In this document: piece by piece, positions 7,073 through 16,043 of the stretch
How the letters are laid out: every line of letters starts with the position of its first letter
Numbering within the stretch: the stretch's first letter is position 1
NCBI RefSeq assembly: GCF_000367365.1
Contig: NZ_BARF01000028.1
Coordinates: 62,001-126,000 of the forward strand
Direction: 5' to 3'
DNA length: 64,000 nucleotides
Source of the DNA: Streptomyces prunicolor NBRC 13075
GTDB taxonomy: Bacteria > Actinomycetota > Actinomycetes > Streptomycetales > Streptomycetaceae
Notes under the pieces: model-generated
Seen by the model: only the letters and a program-made list of their open reading frames with translations
Told to the model about the DNA's origin: nothing
Databases searched by the model: none
Program-made: the position numbers and the translations under genes

Positions 7073-8680
7073 TCACCCCTTGCTGACCGCCGCCAGGATC
7101 TCCGGGAGGCGCCTTGCCGTTCCCGGTGCTGCCAGGCGTAGGCCCGCGTATGTCAGTGCCGCCCCGTAACCCGCCCCCGCCGGCAGCAGTACCCAGCTCC
7201 ACTGGTCGCCGTCCGCGCTGACGTTGGACCAGATGGTGAGGGCGATGACGGGGGAGCAGAGGAGGGCGGCGGAGATCATGCCGCCGAAGATGGAGATCCA
7301 GGCGAGGCCGGCCTGGCCGGGGGCGACGTTCTTGTGGGTGCCCTGGGGGATGGAGTAGGGGAAGCGGGCCGAGGTCCAGGCGCCGGTCGCGAGCATGGCG
7401 CCCAGCAGGGCGAAGGAGAGGCCGAGGACCTCCGGGAGCCGGGACCAGTCGCCGAGCAGCGCTGTCGTCAGGACGGTCACGAGGGCCGCGTACGGCAGGG
7501 TGATCACCAGCAACGCCAGCGCGCGGGCGCGGAGTTCGCCGTAGGCGTCCCGTGTCGTGGAGATCGTCATCGCGACCATCCAGAACGCGGACGTGTCCTG
7601 ACCGAACTGGTTGTACATCTGGATGCCGAGCATCCCGGCCGCGAAGCACGCGAAGTACACCGAGCCCGTGCCCTGCAACGCGTTGAACACCGGCACGATC
7701 AGCCCGATCGCCAGCGAAGTCACCCACGCCGCCTTGGTCTTGGGGTCGCGCCAGACGTACCGCAGGCTGCGTTCCATGACCGCCCCCGTGCGGCCGGACG
7801 GGAGGAGGCGGGCCAGGCCGCCCGTGGATGCCTTGTCCTTCGCTGCCGGTTCCGCGGACTGGGGCGTGGAGCCGTCCGGTGCCGTCATCAGCTTGGTCAG
7901 GCTGCGTGACCAGAGGAGCAGCGGGCCCCCCAAGGCGCAAACAGACAACACGAGTTGAGTTGCCGCCAGGCCGTACGAGCCCTTGCTCACCGAGTCCACC
8001 GCGCCGACCGCCGACGCGGGCGGTACCCAGCGCAACACCTGCGCTGCCGGGTCGAGTTGGGACAGTCCGGACGTACCCAGGCGCTGCGCACCGAAGTTGA
8101 CCAACTGCACCCCGACCGCGATCACCAACCCGCTCAGCACCGCCAGGTCCCGGCCCCTGCGGCTGGTCAGCAGGCGGATGTTGGCCGTGGCGACCGCCCG
8201 CGCGAGGGCCACGCAGATCAGCAGGGCGAGGGCGACCGACACGACCGCCGTGACGTACGCGGCGGCGCCGTGCGCCACCGCGATCACCGAACCGACCAGC
8301 AGCACCAGCGTGAACACCGGCCCGATGCCGACCAATGAGGCCGCCAGCAGCGCCCGTACCAAGGGCTGGGGCCGAAGTGGCAGCATCACCAGGCGAGTTG
8401 GGTCGAGGGTCTCGTCGCCGGACGGGAAGAACAGCGGCATCACCGCCCAGCCCAACCCCAGTACCGCGACGAGGAGTACGACCACGGAGACCGCGTGCGC
8501 GTCCCCGCGCAACGTGATCAGCCCGAGCAGTTGGAGCGCGGCGAACAGGAGCGCCACGACCGCCGACGCCACGTACGCGGCTCGCCGGCCACCGGACTGC
8601 CGTAGGCCGTTCCGCAACAGAGACAGTTTCAGGCGTACGACGACAGGGGCGATCGAGGCGGGTGCCGTGGTGTCGCTCAT
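7073..8680 (-). CDS. ABC exporter permease
   Basis: 535 residues with about twelve hydrophobic segments in two halves separated by a charged cytoplasmic linker (about residues 275-310, SAEPAAKDKASTGG). It forms the membrane part of a type-2 (ABC-2-like) exporter with the ATPase encoded immediately upstream, whose stop codon overlaps this start (ATGA). No signal peptide; the N-terminus is cytoplasmic. The substrate is unknown; drugs, lipids or peptides are typical for the family. The C-terminal TARRLPEILAAVSKG is cytoplasmic. Confidence 0.85.
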   Translation of the reverse strand: MSDTTAPASIAPVVVRLKLSLLRNGLRQSGGRRAAYVASAVVALLFAALQLLGLITLRGDAHAVSVVVLLVAVLGLGWAVMPLFFPSGDETLDPTRLVMLPLRPQPLVRALLAASLVGIGPVFTLVLLVGSVIAVAHGAAAYVTAVVSVALALLICVALARAVATANIRLLTSRRGRDLAVLSGLVIAVGVQLVNFGAQRLGTSGLSQLDPAAQVLRWVPPASAVGAVDSVSKGSYGLAATQLVLSVCALGGPLLLWSRSLTKLMTAPDGSTPQSAEPAAKDKASTGGLARLLPSGRTGAVMERSLRYVWRDPKTKAAWVTSLAIGLIVPVFNALQGTGSVYFACFAAGMLGIQMYNQFGQDTSAFWMVAMTISTTRDAYGELRARALALLVITLPYAALVTVLTTALLGDWSRLPEVLGLSFALLGAMLATGAWTSARFPYSIPQGTHKNVAPGQAGLAWISIFGGMISAALLCSPVIALTIWSNVSADGDQWSWVLLPAGAGYGAALTYAGLRLAAPGTARRLPEILAAVSKG

Positions 8681-9447
8681 CGGGTGCCGCCGCCCAGCCA
8701 GTCGAGGTCGGCGCCGTGGTCGCGGGCGCCGGCGCCGACGAGTTCGAGGAACGCCTGCTGGAGGGTGGGGGATTCGCCGCGGACCTCGGCGAGGGTGCCC
8801 TGGGCGCGGATGCGGCCGGCGGCCATCACGGCGACCCAGTCGCAGAGGGACTCGACGAGTTCCATGACGTGGGAGGAGAAGACGACGGTGGCGCCGGAGG
8901 CGGTGTAGCGCTCCAGGACGCCCCGGATGGTCTGCGCGGAGACCGGGTCGACGCCCTCGAACGGCTCGTCCAGGAACAGCACTTCGGGGTTGTGGAGGAG
9001 AGCGGCGGCGAGCCCGATCTTCTTGCGCATACCGGTCGAGTAGTCGACGACGAGCTTGTGCTGGGCCCCGGCCAGGTCGAGCACATCGAGGAGTTGAGTG
9101 GCCCGCTTGTCCACCTCGGCTCCGGGCAGCCCCCGCAACCGCCCGCTGTACCCGAGGAGTTCACGCCCCGAGAGCCGCTCGAAGAGTCGTAGGCCCTCGG
9201 GCAACACCCCGATCCGCGCCTTCACGGCCACCGGATCCGCCCACACGTCATGCCCGACGACCGAGACGCTCCCCTGATCGGGCCGCAGCAACCCGGTCAC
9301 CATGGAGAGGGTCGTGGTCTTCCCGGCTCCATTGGGCCCGACCAGCCCGATGAACTTCCCAGCGGGCAACTCCAGATCAATCCCGGCAACAGCAACTTGC
9401 TGCCCAAACCGCTTCCAGAGCCCACGCACACTTACAGCCGACGTCAT
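8677..9447 (-). CDS. ABC transporter ATP-binding protein
   Basis: 256 residues with Walker A GPNGAGKTTT (about 37-46), signature YSTGMRKKIGLAAAL (about 137-151, replacing the canonical LSGGQ), Walker B EVLFLDEPFEGVDP (about 156-169) and the H-loop SSHVME. It energises the permease encoded downstream, with which it shares a 4-nt overlap. The ATG at 9447 gives the normal N-terminus TSAVSVRGLWKRFG. A dispersed repeat copy lies directly upstream. Confidence 0.93.
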   Translation of the reverse strand: MTSAVSVRGLWKRFGQQVAVAGIDLELPAGKFIGLVGPNGAGKTTTLSMVTGLLRPDQGSVSVVGHDVWADPVAVKARIGVLPEGLRLFERLSGRELLGYSGRLRGLPGAEVDKRATQLLDVLDLAGAQHKLVVDYSTGMRKKIGLAAALLHNPEVLFLDEPFEGVDPVSAQTIRGVLERYTASGATVVFSSHVMELVESLCDWVAVMAAGRIRAQGTLAEVRGESPTLQQAFLELVGAGARDHGADLDWLGGGTR

Positions 9448-9460
9448 GGAAGCCAACCCT

Positions 9461-9519
9461 AGGGGCGCGGGGCTGTGTTCGATATGCGGCTCCGCCGCGT
9501 GGGCGCGACCAGCCACAAC
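9461..9519 (-). repeat. Dispersed Streptomyces repeat, copy 2 (extended)
   Basis: Inverted copy starting AGGGGCGCGGGGC and ending GCGCGACCAGCCACAAC. It contains the inner hairpin GCGGCTCCGCCGC. This long form is also found at 17154-17220. Confidence 0.8.
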
Positions 9520-9538
9520 GAACCCGCACTCGCCAGCG

Positions 9539-10216
9539 CTACCGATCCCTCCCACACGCATAGGCGAGCGGCGAGATCAACTCCTCCGCATCCGGCAGCC
9601 AACGATTAGCCGCAGTCGGCCGACAAGCCCACTGCACAGCCCCCCGAGACCCGAACCGCGTAGGGGGCGCAGCCACATACCCACCCTCACCCAGCACCAC
9701 AAGATCAAGAGAAGCCGGCGCCCACCCGATCTTCCGCACCAGATCCGGCACCTTCACCGAAGCCCCGGGCAGAACGAAGAACTCCATCCGCCGCGCCGGC
9801 GTCAACGTCACAGGCCCGAGCGTCAACTCCATCCGCTCCATCCGGGCCAGCGCGAGAAACCCCGAACTCTCCGGGACGGAAATCGCGTCGAACGTCCGCC
9901 CCGTGGGCAACAGAATCGAAGCCGCCGGCTGCTTCTGCCACATCCGCCGCGCGACCGTCGCACTGCCCGTCGCCTGAGTCGCCCAGTCCTCACGCGCCGG
10001 GTGTGCGCCGGGTGCGGCGCACGCGGGGTCGCCGCAGGAGCAGTGCTGCACCCCGTCGACGGCTTCCAGCCAGGTGCCGGGGAAGACGTCCCAGTGGCGC
10101 TCCTCGGCGTAGCGTACGGCTGTCTCCAGCAGCGATTCCCCGCGCTGCTTCGGAATCTGAGCGGCTTCGGTGCCCGCGATCGTCTCTTCCACGCCCAACA
10201 CAACTCCCGCACCCAC
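9539..10216 (-). CDS. Bifunctional primase/polymerase (prim-pol) N-terminal domain protein
   Basis: 225 residues resembling the N-terminal prim-pol domain of actinobacterial proteins: a helical start (LLETAVRYAEERHWDVFPGTW), the cysteine cluster CSCGDPACAAPGAHP that probably binds zinc (about residues 59-73), then RMWQKQPAASILLPTGRTFDAISVP. No helicase or large C-terminal domain is present, so it is a stand-alone form common in Streptomyces and unlikely to be a replicative enzyme. It starts at GTG 10216. Divergent from the regulator at 10458. Confidence 0.78.
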   Translation of the reverse strand: MGAGVVLGVEETIAGTEAAQIPKQRGESLLETAVRYAEERHWDVFPGTWLEAVDGVQHCSCGDPACAAPGAHPAREDWATQATGSATVARRMWQKQPAASILLPTGRTFDAISVPESSGFLALARMERMELTLGPVTLTPARRMEFFVLPGASVKVPDLVRKIGWAPASLDLVVLGEGGYVAAPPTRFGSRGAVQWACRPTAANRWLPDAEELISPLAYACGRDR

Positions 10217-10457
10217 CTGGAGTTACGGGCGTAGCGCGCGCGGGGGAGGGGCATCGATTCCGCAACTGGGGCGCATGGAGGCATGTGCGGGGGCGCGCGG
10301 GAGGAACGACGGCGGGAGTTGGGTAGCCAGGTGTGGGGCGAGCATCAGCTTTTACCCCGGCATTCCTCGCATGCTTCGCATTTTCGCCATGTTCGCTGGG
10401 CATTGATCTTCACGGCCGGATCTTTTCGCTTCAGGGGTTGTTCCCAGGGGGTACGCC

Positions 10458-11843
10458 ATGGCCGCAAGGCCACTTGTCGCGCGGCAGCCGAACGAACGGC
10501 TGCAGGCGCTCATCCAGGAGGCGGGGTGCTCGAACGCCGGGCTGGCCCGCCGGGTCAACATGTGCGGCGCCGAGCACGGTCTCGACCTGCGCTACGACAA
10601 GACGTCCGTGGCCCGTTGGCTGCGGGGACAGCAGCCGCGCGGGCGGGCTCCGGCGATCATCGCCGAGGCGCTGGGCCGCAAGCTGGGCCGTACGGTCACG
10701 ATCGACGAGATCGGCATGGCCAACGGCAAGAACCTCGCGTCGGGCGTGGGCCTGCAGTTCTCGCCGACCGTCCTCGGGGCCATCGAGCAGGTGTGTGAGC
10801 TGTGGCGCAGCGACGTGGGGCGCCGGGACTTCCTGTCGGGTTCGTCGGTCGCCGCGTCCGCGCTGGTCGAGCCGAGCCGTGACTGGCTGATCTCCTCGCC
10901 GGACTCGCAGGTCGCCCGTGCGGCGGGGCCGAGGGTGGGCCAGTCCGACGTGGCGGCCGTGCGCGCGATGACCCAGGCGCTGAGCGAGCTGGACCATCAG
11001 TACGGCAGCGGGCATGTGCGCCCGGTCGTCGTGCACTACCTCAACAGCGTCGTCTCCGGGCTGCTCGCGGGGTCGTACCGGGAGGCCGTGGGGCGTGAAC
11101 TCTTCGCCGCCGTCGCCCGGTTGACGGAACTCGCCGGCTACATGGCCGTGGATACAGGGCAACCCGGCCTGGCGCAGCGGTACTACATCCAGGCCCTGCG
11201 CCTCGCGCAGGCGGCCGGGGACCGGGGCTACGGCGGGTACGTGCTCGCCGCGTCCATGAGTCACCTTGCCGCACAGCTCGGAAACCCGCGTGAGATCGCG
11301 CAGTTGGCGCGGGCGGCGCAGGAGGGGGCGCGTGGGCGGGTGACCCCGCGGGCCGAGGCGATGTTCTACGCGGCGGAGGCGCGCGGGCATGCCCTGATGG
11401 GGGACGCGCGGTCGGCGCAGCTCGCGTCGGGGCGTGCGGTGAGCGCGCTGGACGCGGCGGATCCGTCGGCCGGGGACGACCCGGCGTGGATCGCGCACTT
11501 CGACGAGGCGTATCTCGCCGACGAGTTGGCGCACTGCCACCGGGATCTGGGACAGGCGGAAGCTGCGGCCCGGTCCGCGCAGGAGTCCCTGGACGGGCAC
11601 CCGGAATCGCGGGCGCGCCGACGGGCCATCGGGTACGTCCTTCTCGCGAGCGCGCAGGTGCAGCAGCGCGAGATCGAGCAGGCCTGCAACACGGGCCTGA
11701 AAGCAGTGGAGTTGCTCGGTTCGCTGCGGTCCAACCGGGGCGCCGAGTACCTGGACGACTTCCAGCAGCGCCTGGAGCCGTACCGGGAGGAGCCGGTGGT
11801 GCGGGAGTTCGGGGCACGGATGGAGTTGCAGGCCGCCGCGTGA
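10458..11843 (+). CDS. NsdA-type regulator: HTH-like N-terminus and TPR-like repeats
   Basis: 461 residues. The first 90 form a putative DNA-binding unit (RLQALIQEAGCSNAGLARRVN ... SVARWLRGQQPRG). The remainder is alpha-helical with TPR-like repeats (QPGLAQRYYIQALRLAQAAGD, GDARSAQLASGRAVSAL, GQAEAAARSAQESLDGHPES). This architecture matches the NsdA/NsdB and related Streptomyces regulators that restrain differentiation and antibiotic production; which paralogue it is cannot be fixed here. ATG 10458 follows AGGGGG. It may act with partners through the helical repeats. Confidence 0.75.
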   Translation: MAARPLVARQPNERLQALIQEAGCSNAGLARRVNMCGAEHGLDLRYDKTSVARWLRGQQPRGRAPAIIAEALGRKLGRTVTIDEIGMANGKNLASGVGLQFSPTVLGAIEQVCELWRSDVGRRDFLSGSSVAASALVEPSRDWLISSPDSQVARAAGPRVGQSDVAAVRAMTQALSELDHQYGSGHVRPVVVHYLNSVVSGLLAGSYREAVGRELFAAVARLTELAGYMAVDTGQPGLAQRYYIQALRLAQAAGDRGYGGYVLAASMSHLAAQLGNPREIAQLARAAQEGARGRVTPRAEAMFYAAEARGHALMGDARSAQLASGRAVSALDAADPSAGDDPAWIAHFDEAYLADELAHCHRDLGQAEAAARSAQESLDGHPESRARRRAIGYVLLASAQVQQREIEQACNTGLKAVELLGSLRSNRGAEYLDDFQQRLEPYREEPVVREFGARMELQAAA

Positions 11844-12043
11844 ACGGCGGGGGGGCCAGGAGGTGAACACCGCTCCGGTGCGGAAAGGAGTGCGGACAGC
11901 GGCACTTGGAGCGGATACGGGCCCGGGACTGTTACCGGCGTCACAAGATGGCAGGTCCAGCCCAGTGCTGCGTGGCACCGGGCTCGGGGTACCCGGTAGC
12001 GTGAGCCGACGATCCCGAAGGTCCCCCATTCGTAGGAGTCCCG

Positions 12044-13885
12044 GTGACGCAGAGTGGACAGGGCGAGGAGCCCTCGGCGCGGCCCGCGCGCGAAGGCATC
12101 GTGCTGCCCTCCGACGGAGGCGCACCCCTCCTGCCGGGTATGACGGGCGGACGCGGTGACCAACAGTCGGGCGGGCAGCCCGCGATAGCGCCCCCGGCCG
12201 CAGGCCAGTCGTGGGGCGGGTCGTGGGGCCCGGACCAGCAGCACGACCCCCAGCACCACCAGCAGCACCAGGCCCCGCCGCCGGGCCAGGGCTGGGGAGA
12301 CCCGCAACAGCAGCCGCCGCAGCAACCGGCGCAGCAGTGGGGCGCCGGGCCCGAGCAGCCCGCGCCGTCCCCGTGGGGCGCCCAGGACGGCATCCCGGGC
12401 CAGCCGGGCGCCCTGCCCCAGGAGAGCGCCCAGCACGCGGCCTACGGCGTCCAGCAGCAGTCGTACGCACAGGAGTACCCGTCGGGATACGCCCCGGAGC
12501 ACTCCGCCGGGTACGTCGGCGCGGGCTACGCCTCCGACCAGGCGCACGCCATACCCCGGTCCACCGACCAGGGGTACGGGACCGCCGACCAGGGCTACGG
12601 AACCGATGCCCAGGGCTATGGATACGGGCCCGGTGCTTCCGGTTCCGGCGCGCCCCTGCCGACGTCCTCCGCGTCCTTGCCGGCCGTCGCCGCGACCGCG
12701 TTCCCGAGCGCCCCGCTGCCGCCCGCCGACGAGGGGGCGACGCAGTACATCCCGCCGGTGGTCAACGTGCCCGGCGACGAAGGTGCCACCCAGTTCCTGC
12801 CGCCGGTCACCGCCGCCGGCATGGCCGCCATGGACGAGGGCGCGACCCAGTACATCCCGCCCGTCGGGCCCGGCGCGCTGCCGCCCGAGATGCCCGCGGG
12901 CCCGATGCCGCAGGCCGCGCACCCCGACGCGCAGCCGACGCAGTTCCTCCCGCCGGTGCCCGCGCAGGGCGCCGCTCCCGGGTACGGGGTACGGGCGGGC
13001 GGGCCGGACGACCGGCAGCCGCCCGCCGAGTTCGACAACCTCTTCCGCAGCGACGCCGGGGCCGAGCAGCCGTCCGGGGCCACGCAGCAGATGCCCCGCT
13101 TCCAGCAGCCGCCGCGCGCCGAACAGCCGGGGCAGCAGGGTTACGGCCAGGCCCAACCGCCGTACGCGCAACCGTCGTACGCACAGCCGTCGTACGTCCC
13201 GCCCGGGCAGGACGGCGGACGGCGCGGGGCGCAGGACGACGACGGTGGTGGCCGGGGCGGGCGGCGTTCGCGGGTGCCGTTGATCGCCGGGGTCGGGGTC
13301 GGTATCGCGATCCTCGGGGTCGGTGCAGGGGCGCTGCTCAGCGGGGGTGGCGGCAAGAGCGACGACACCAACAAGACGGTCGCCGCCACGTCGGCCGCGA
13401 CGGACGGTTCCTCGTCGGCGGGCACCGATGTCGCCAAGCAACAGGCCGTCGCCCTGGACAAGTTGCTCGCCGACAGCGGCAGCAGCCGTGCCTCGGTGAT
13501 CAACGCCGTGGGCAATGTGAAGGCCTGCAACAAGCTCGGCGAATCCGCCTCCGATCTGCGGGACGCGGCCAAGCAGCGCGGCGAACTGGTCACCAAGCTC
13601 TCGCAGTTGACGGTCGACAAGCTGCCGGACAACGCGGCCCTGACCACCGCGCTCACCAACGCGTGGAAGGCGTCCGCGTCGGCAGACAACCACTACGCGA
13701 CCTGGGCCGACCAGGCGGCGGGCAAGAAGGGCTGCAAGAAGGGCCAGGCCCGGACCACCGGCCAGACCGCGGCGGGCAACGCGGCGAGCGGCGTCGCCAG
13801 CAACCAGAAGGTGAAGGCCGCCGCCCTCTGGAACACGATCGCGAAGACCTACGGCCTGACCCAGCGCCAGCCGACCCAGCTCTAG
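12044..13885 (+). CDS. Pro/Gln-rich single-pass membrane protein with TQ-PPV motif repeats
   Basis: 613 residues beginning at GTG 12044 after TAGGAG. Residues 1-410 are a disordered, cytoplasmic Pro/Gln/Gly-rich region. Within it the motif DEGATQ(Y/F)(I/L)PPV occurs at about residues 229, 246 and 264, and a shorter PTQFLPPV at about 301. A transmembrane helix lies at about 413-434 (LIAGVGVGIAILGVGAGALL). The extracytoplasmic domain (about 435-613) is Lys/Ala-rich and has two cysteines (VKACNK, KKGCKK) that could form a disulfide. The repeated Thr motif would suit phosphorylation by a Ser/Thr kinase and FHA binding, but this is inference. No enzymatic domain is seen. Confidence 0.75.
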   Translation: MTQSGQGEEPSARPAREGIVLPSDGGAPLLPGMTGGRGDQQSGGQPAIAPPAAGQSWGGSWGPDQQHDPQHHQQHQAPPPGQGWGDPQQQPPQQPAQQWGAGPEQPAPSPWGAQDGIPGQPGALPQESAQHAAYGVQQQSYAQEYPSGYAPEHSAGYVGAGYASDQAHAIPRSTDQGYGTADQGYGTDAQGYGYGPGASGSGAPLPTSSASLPAVAATAFPSAPLPPADEGATQYIPPVVNVPGDEGATQFLPPVTAAGMAAMDEGATQYIPPVGPGALPPEMPAGPMPQAAHPDAQPTQFLPPVPAQGAAPGYGVRAGGPDDRQPPAEFDNLFRSDAGAEQPSGATQQMPRFQQPPRAEQPGQQGYGQAQPPYAQPSYAQPSYVPPGQDGGRRGAQDDDGGGRGGRRSRVPLIAGVGVGIAILGVGAGALLSGGGGKSDDTNKTVAATSAATDGSSSAGTDVAKQQAVALDKLLADSGSSRASVINAVGNVKACNKLGESASDLRDAAKQRGELVTKLSQLTVDKLPDNAALTTALTNAWKASASADNHYATWADQAAGKKGCKKGQARTTGQTAAGNAASGVASNQKVKAAALWNTIAKTYGLTQRQPTQL

Positions 13886-13955
13886 CTCTGACCGCTCCCG
13901 ACAGGCACTCCCGACAGCGCGAATCTCAGCAGACCTCAGCAGATCTCGGCGGACC

Positions 13956-15266
13956 TCAGTCGAGGTTCGCGCCGTCGAGCGTCTTCGTCATATCGAAGAA
14001 GCCTTTCCTCGCGGACACCAGAACACCCTTCCGTACGATCTGCAGGGTCACGGCCGCATTCACCAGCCGGGCCAGGCCGACCGAGGCGAGATTGTCGTCG
14101 CGGGGGCTCCACTGCAGCGTCGGCGTGAGCCCGCCCGTGGTGACCTTCACACCGTCGTCGAGGGCGCGCCGTACGGTGTCGGCGCTGATGTCACCGCTGC
14201 CGAGCGAGTTCACGACGGTCTTGAACGCGGTGTACGCGATCCAGGTGGTCTCCACCCCCGCGTCCGCCGGGTCGATGCGGTTGTCGCCGAAGGCCACCTC
14301 GTTGATCGCCTTCTTCATCGGGTCCCAGCGCGCGTCGCCCGCGACCGGGTACCAGCCGGTGATGTACGACCCCTCGTAGGGCCCGGACTGGCCGCCCGTC
14401 GAGTTGATCTCGGTCTGGTCGACGCTGCCGAGCACGGTCGCGGCGTGCACCGCGGGATAGTCCTGGCGGTCGCGCCGGAAGGAGTCCATGAAGGTGTCGG
14501 TGCGGTCCCCGAGCGAGGGCACCACACAGCCCTCCTTGCCCGAGCCGCCGCTCGCGCTCTTCAGGGCGCGCGCCGACTGGGCCGCGTACTCGGTGGCGTC
14601 GTCGGCCGCGAGCTGGTCGGTCGCCGCCGCGTGGCCGCCCGCCGAGAGCCCGGCGTTCAGCAGCGGGGGCAGGTCGTCGCCGGCGATGGAGTCGGGCCGT
14701 ACGAGGGTGACCGGGCCACAGGTCGAGGCGAGTTCCTTGCCGAGGCCCGCGAGCAGCGCGGGCTGGCCGCCGTTGACGGGGTAGGACAGGGCGCGGGTGA
14801 ACTCGTCGGTCGTGACGCCGTAGCCGCCTATGTACGGGATGCCGGCGCCCTCCAGCGGGGCGAAGTACGAGTCGCTGAACTCGCTGTAGGAGCCGACGAC
14901 CGCGACGACGTTCTCCTGCACGGCCTCGCGGGCGCACTTCGCGGCGGACACGCTGGTGTTGTGGTCGTTGCAGGTCAGCACCTTGAGCTTGCGGCCGTTG
15001 ATGCCGCCGTGCTTGTTGATCCACTTCGCGTACGCCGTCGCCATGGCGGGCATGCCGGGTTTGTTGGTCGCGTTGGTGTCCCACGGCGCCCAGGTCATGA
15101 CGGTGATCGAGCCGTCGCCGGAGCCCGCCGTGGTGCCGGGGATGACCCCGCAGCCGGCCAGGAGCGAGGCGCATGCTCCCAGAGCCGCCGCCGACATGAC
15201 GGTTGCTCTGACGGGCCGGGTGAAGGTGGGGAGGAAGGTGCTGCGGTTGCGTCGCCTGCCTGTCAT
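13956..15266 (-). CDS. ABC-type substrate-binding lipoprotein (Peripla_BP_6-like)
   Basis: 436 residues with a basic N-terminus, hydrophobic stretch and lipobox LLAGC (Cys about 39), so it is a membrane-anchored extracellular binding protein. The mature part follows the branched-chain amino-acid binding fold: MTWAPWDTNATNKPGMPAMA, YAKWINKHGGINGRKLKV, VVAVVGSYSEFSDSYFAPLE. No permease or ATPase genes adjoin it, so the partner transporter is elsewhere or the protein acts as a sensor. The ATG at 15266 is supported by the signal peptide. The ligand is unknown. Confidence 0.85.
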   Translation of the reverse strand: MTGRRRNRSTFLPTFTRPVRATVMSAAALGACASLLAGCGVIPGTTAGSGDGSITVMTWAPWDTNATNKPGMPAMATAYAKWINKHGGINGRKLKVLTCNDHNTSVSAAKCAREAVQENVVAVVGSYSEFSDSYFAPLEGAGIPYIGGYGVTTDEFTRALSYPVNGGQPALLAGLGKELASTCGPVTLVRPDSIAGDDLPPLLNAGLSAGGHAAATDQLAADDATEYAAQSARALKSASGGSGKEGCVVPSLGDRTDTFMDSFRRDRQDYPAVHAATVLGSVDQTEINSTGGQSGPYEGSYITGWYPVAGDARWDPMKKAINEVAFGDNRIDPADAGVETTWIAYTAFKTVVNSLGSGDISADTVRRALDDGVKVTTGGLTPTLQWSPRDDNLASVGLARLVNAAVTLQIVRKGVLVSARKGFFDMTKTLDGANLD

Positions 15267-15383
15267 GGACAGACACGCTTCCGGCACGCCACTAACCCGG
15301 GAGTGACCAGGGGTCAACAAGTGGTGACGCGGAGGTGAATTACGGGGGGCGTTCCTGTGTGTGTGACGAGGAACGTACGATCG

Positions 15384-15884
15384 ATGACCGTGCAAGGTTC
15401 GGAGAACTCTTCCCGTCGCCCCCGTCGCTCCTCCACCATGGGCGGCATGCCACTGAACGACATGCCCTGGTGGCGCTGGCGCAGCAACGTGCGTTCCGCG
15501 CTGCACATGCTCTCGGACCCGGCGTTCCAGCAGAACGTCTGGCTGGCCGGTGTCGACGGCTACGGCGACGTCACCGACGCCGTCTACCGCCTCGTCGAGG
15601 ACACCTGGCTCGACAACTGGTCCGCCGAGAAGTACGTCGGCACGATCTTCCGCGACTCCCAGGAGGCGGCCCTCGTGGACACCGCCGTCCTGCGCGTCCT
15701 GCGGATCATGCACCAGGTCGGCCCGGACGCCCACGTCTCCGTGTACGTCGACCACGAGGCGTGGCCGGACGCGGTACGGGCGGCGCGGGACGCGCATGTG
15801 CGGATGGCGGTGAGCGACGGGGATGATCCGGATACGCCGCCGCGGACGCTGGAGGTGTTGCAGATCATTACGCGGTCCGCGTAG
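15384..15884 (+). CDS. SCO4402-family protein, function unknown
   Basis: 166 residues; the conserved core begins at MGGMPLNDMPWWRWRSNVRSAL (from about residue 19) and includes WLAGVDGYGDVTDAVYRLVEDTWLDNW and DSQEAALVDTAVLRVLRIM. This corresponds to the Streptomyces family named after SCO4402, a small soluble protein of unknown role. The start is uncertain: ATG 15384 lacks a good ribosome-binding site, and an upstream frame start at 15357 or an internal ATG at about 15438 is possible. Confidence 0.8.
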   Translation: MTVQGSENSSRRPRRSSTMGGMPLNDMPWWRWRSNVRSALHMLSDPAFQQNVWLAGVDGYGDVTDAVYRLVEDTWLDNWSAEKYVGTIFRDSQEAALVDTAVLRVLRIMHQVGPDAHVSVYVDHEAWPDAVRAARDAHVRMAVSDGDDPDTPPRTLEVLQIITRSA

Positions 15885-15922
15885 GGCTGGGTTTCGGTTT
15901 CGTTGTTGAGTGCGGGTGCGTC

Positions 15923-15957
15923 GTGGTTGCTCGCGCCGTTCCCCGCACCCCTTCGTG
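15923..15957 (+). repeat. Dispersed Streptomyces repeat, copy 3 (divergent)
   Basis: A diverged copy reading GCTCGCGCCGTTCCCCGCAC, lying between the SCO4402-type gene and purU. Confidence 0.65.
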
Positions 15958-16043
15958 ACGCGCCGTGTGTTTAGTTGGTGCGGGTGGGTCCGGGTGGCGG
16001 ACGGCGGTGCCTTCGCTCAGGGGGATATGGGACCCTGTCCTGC

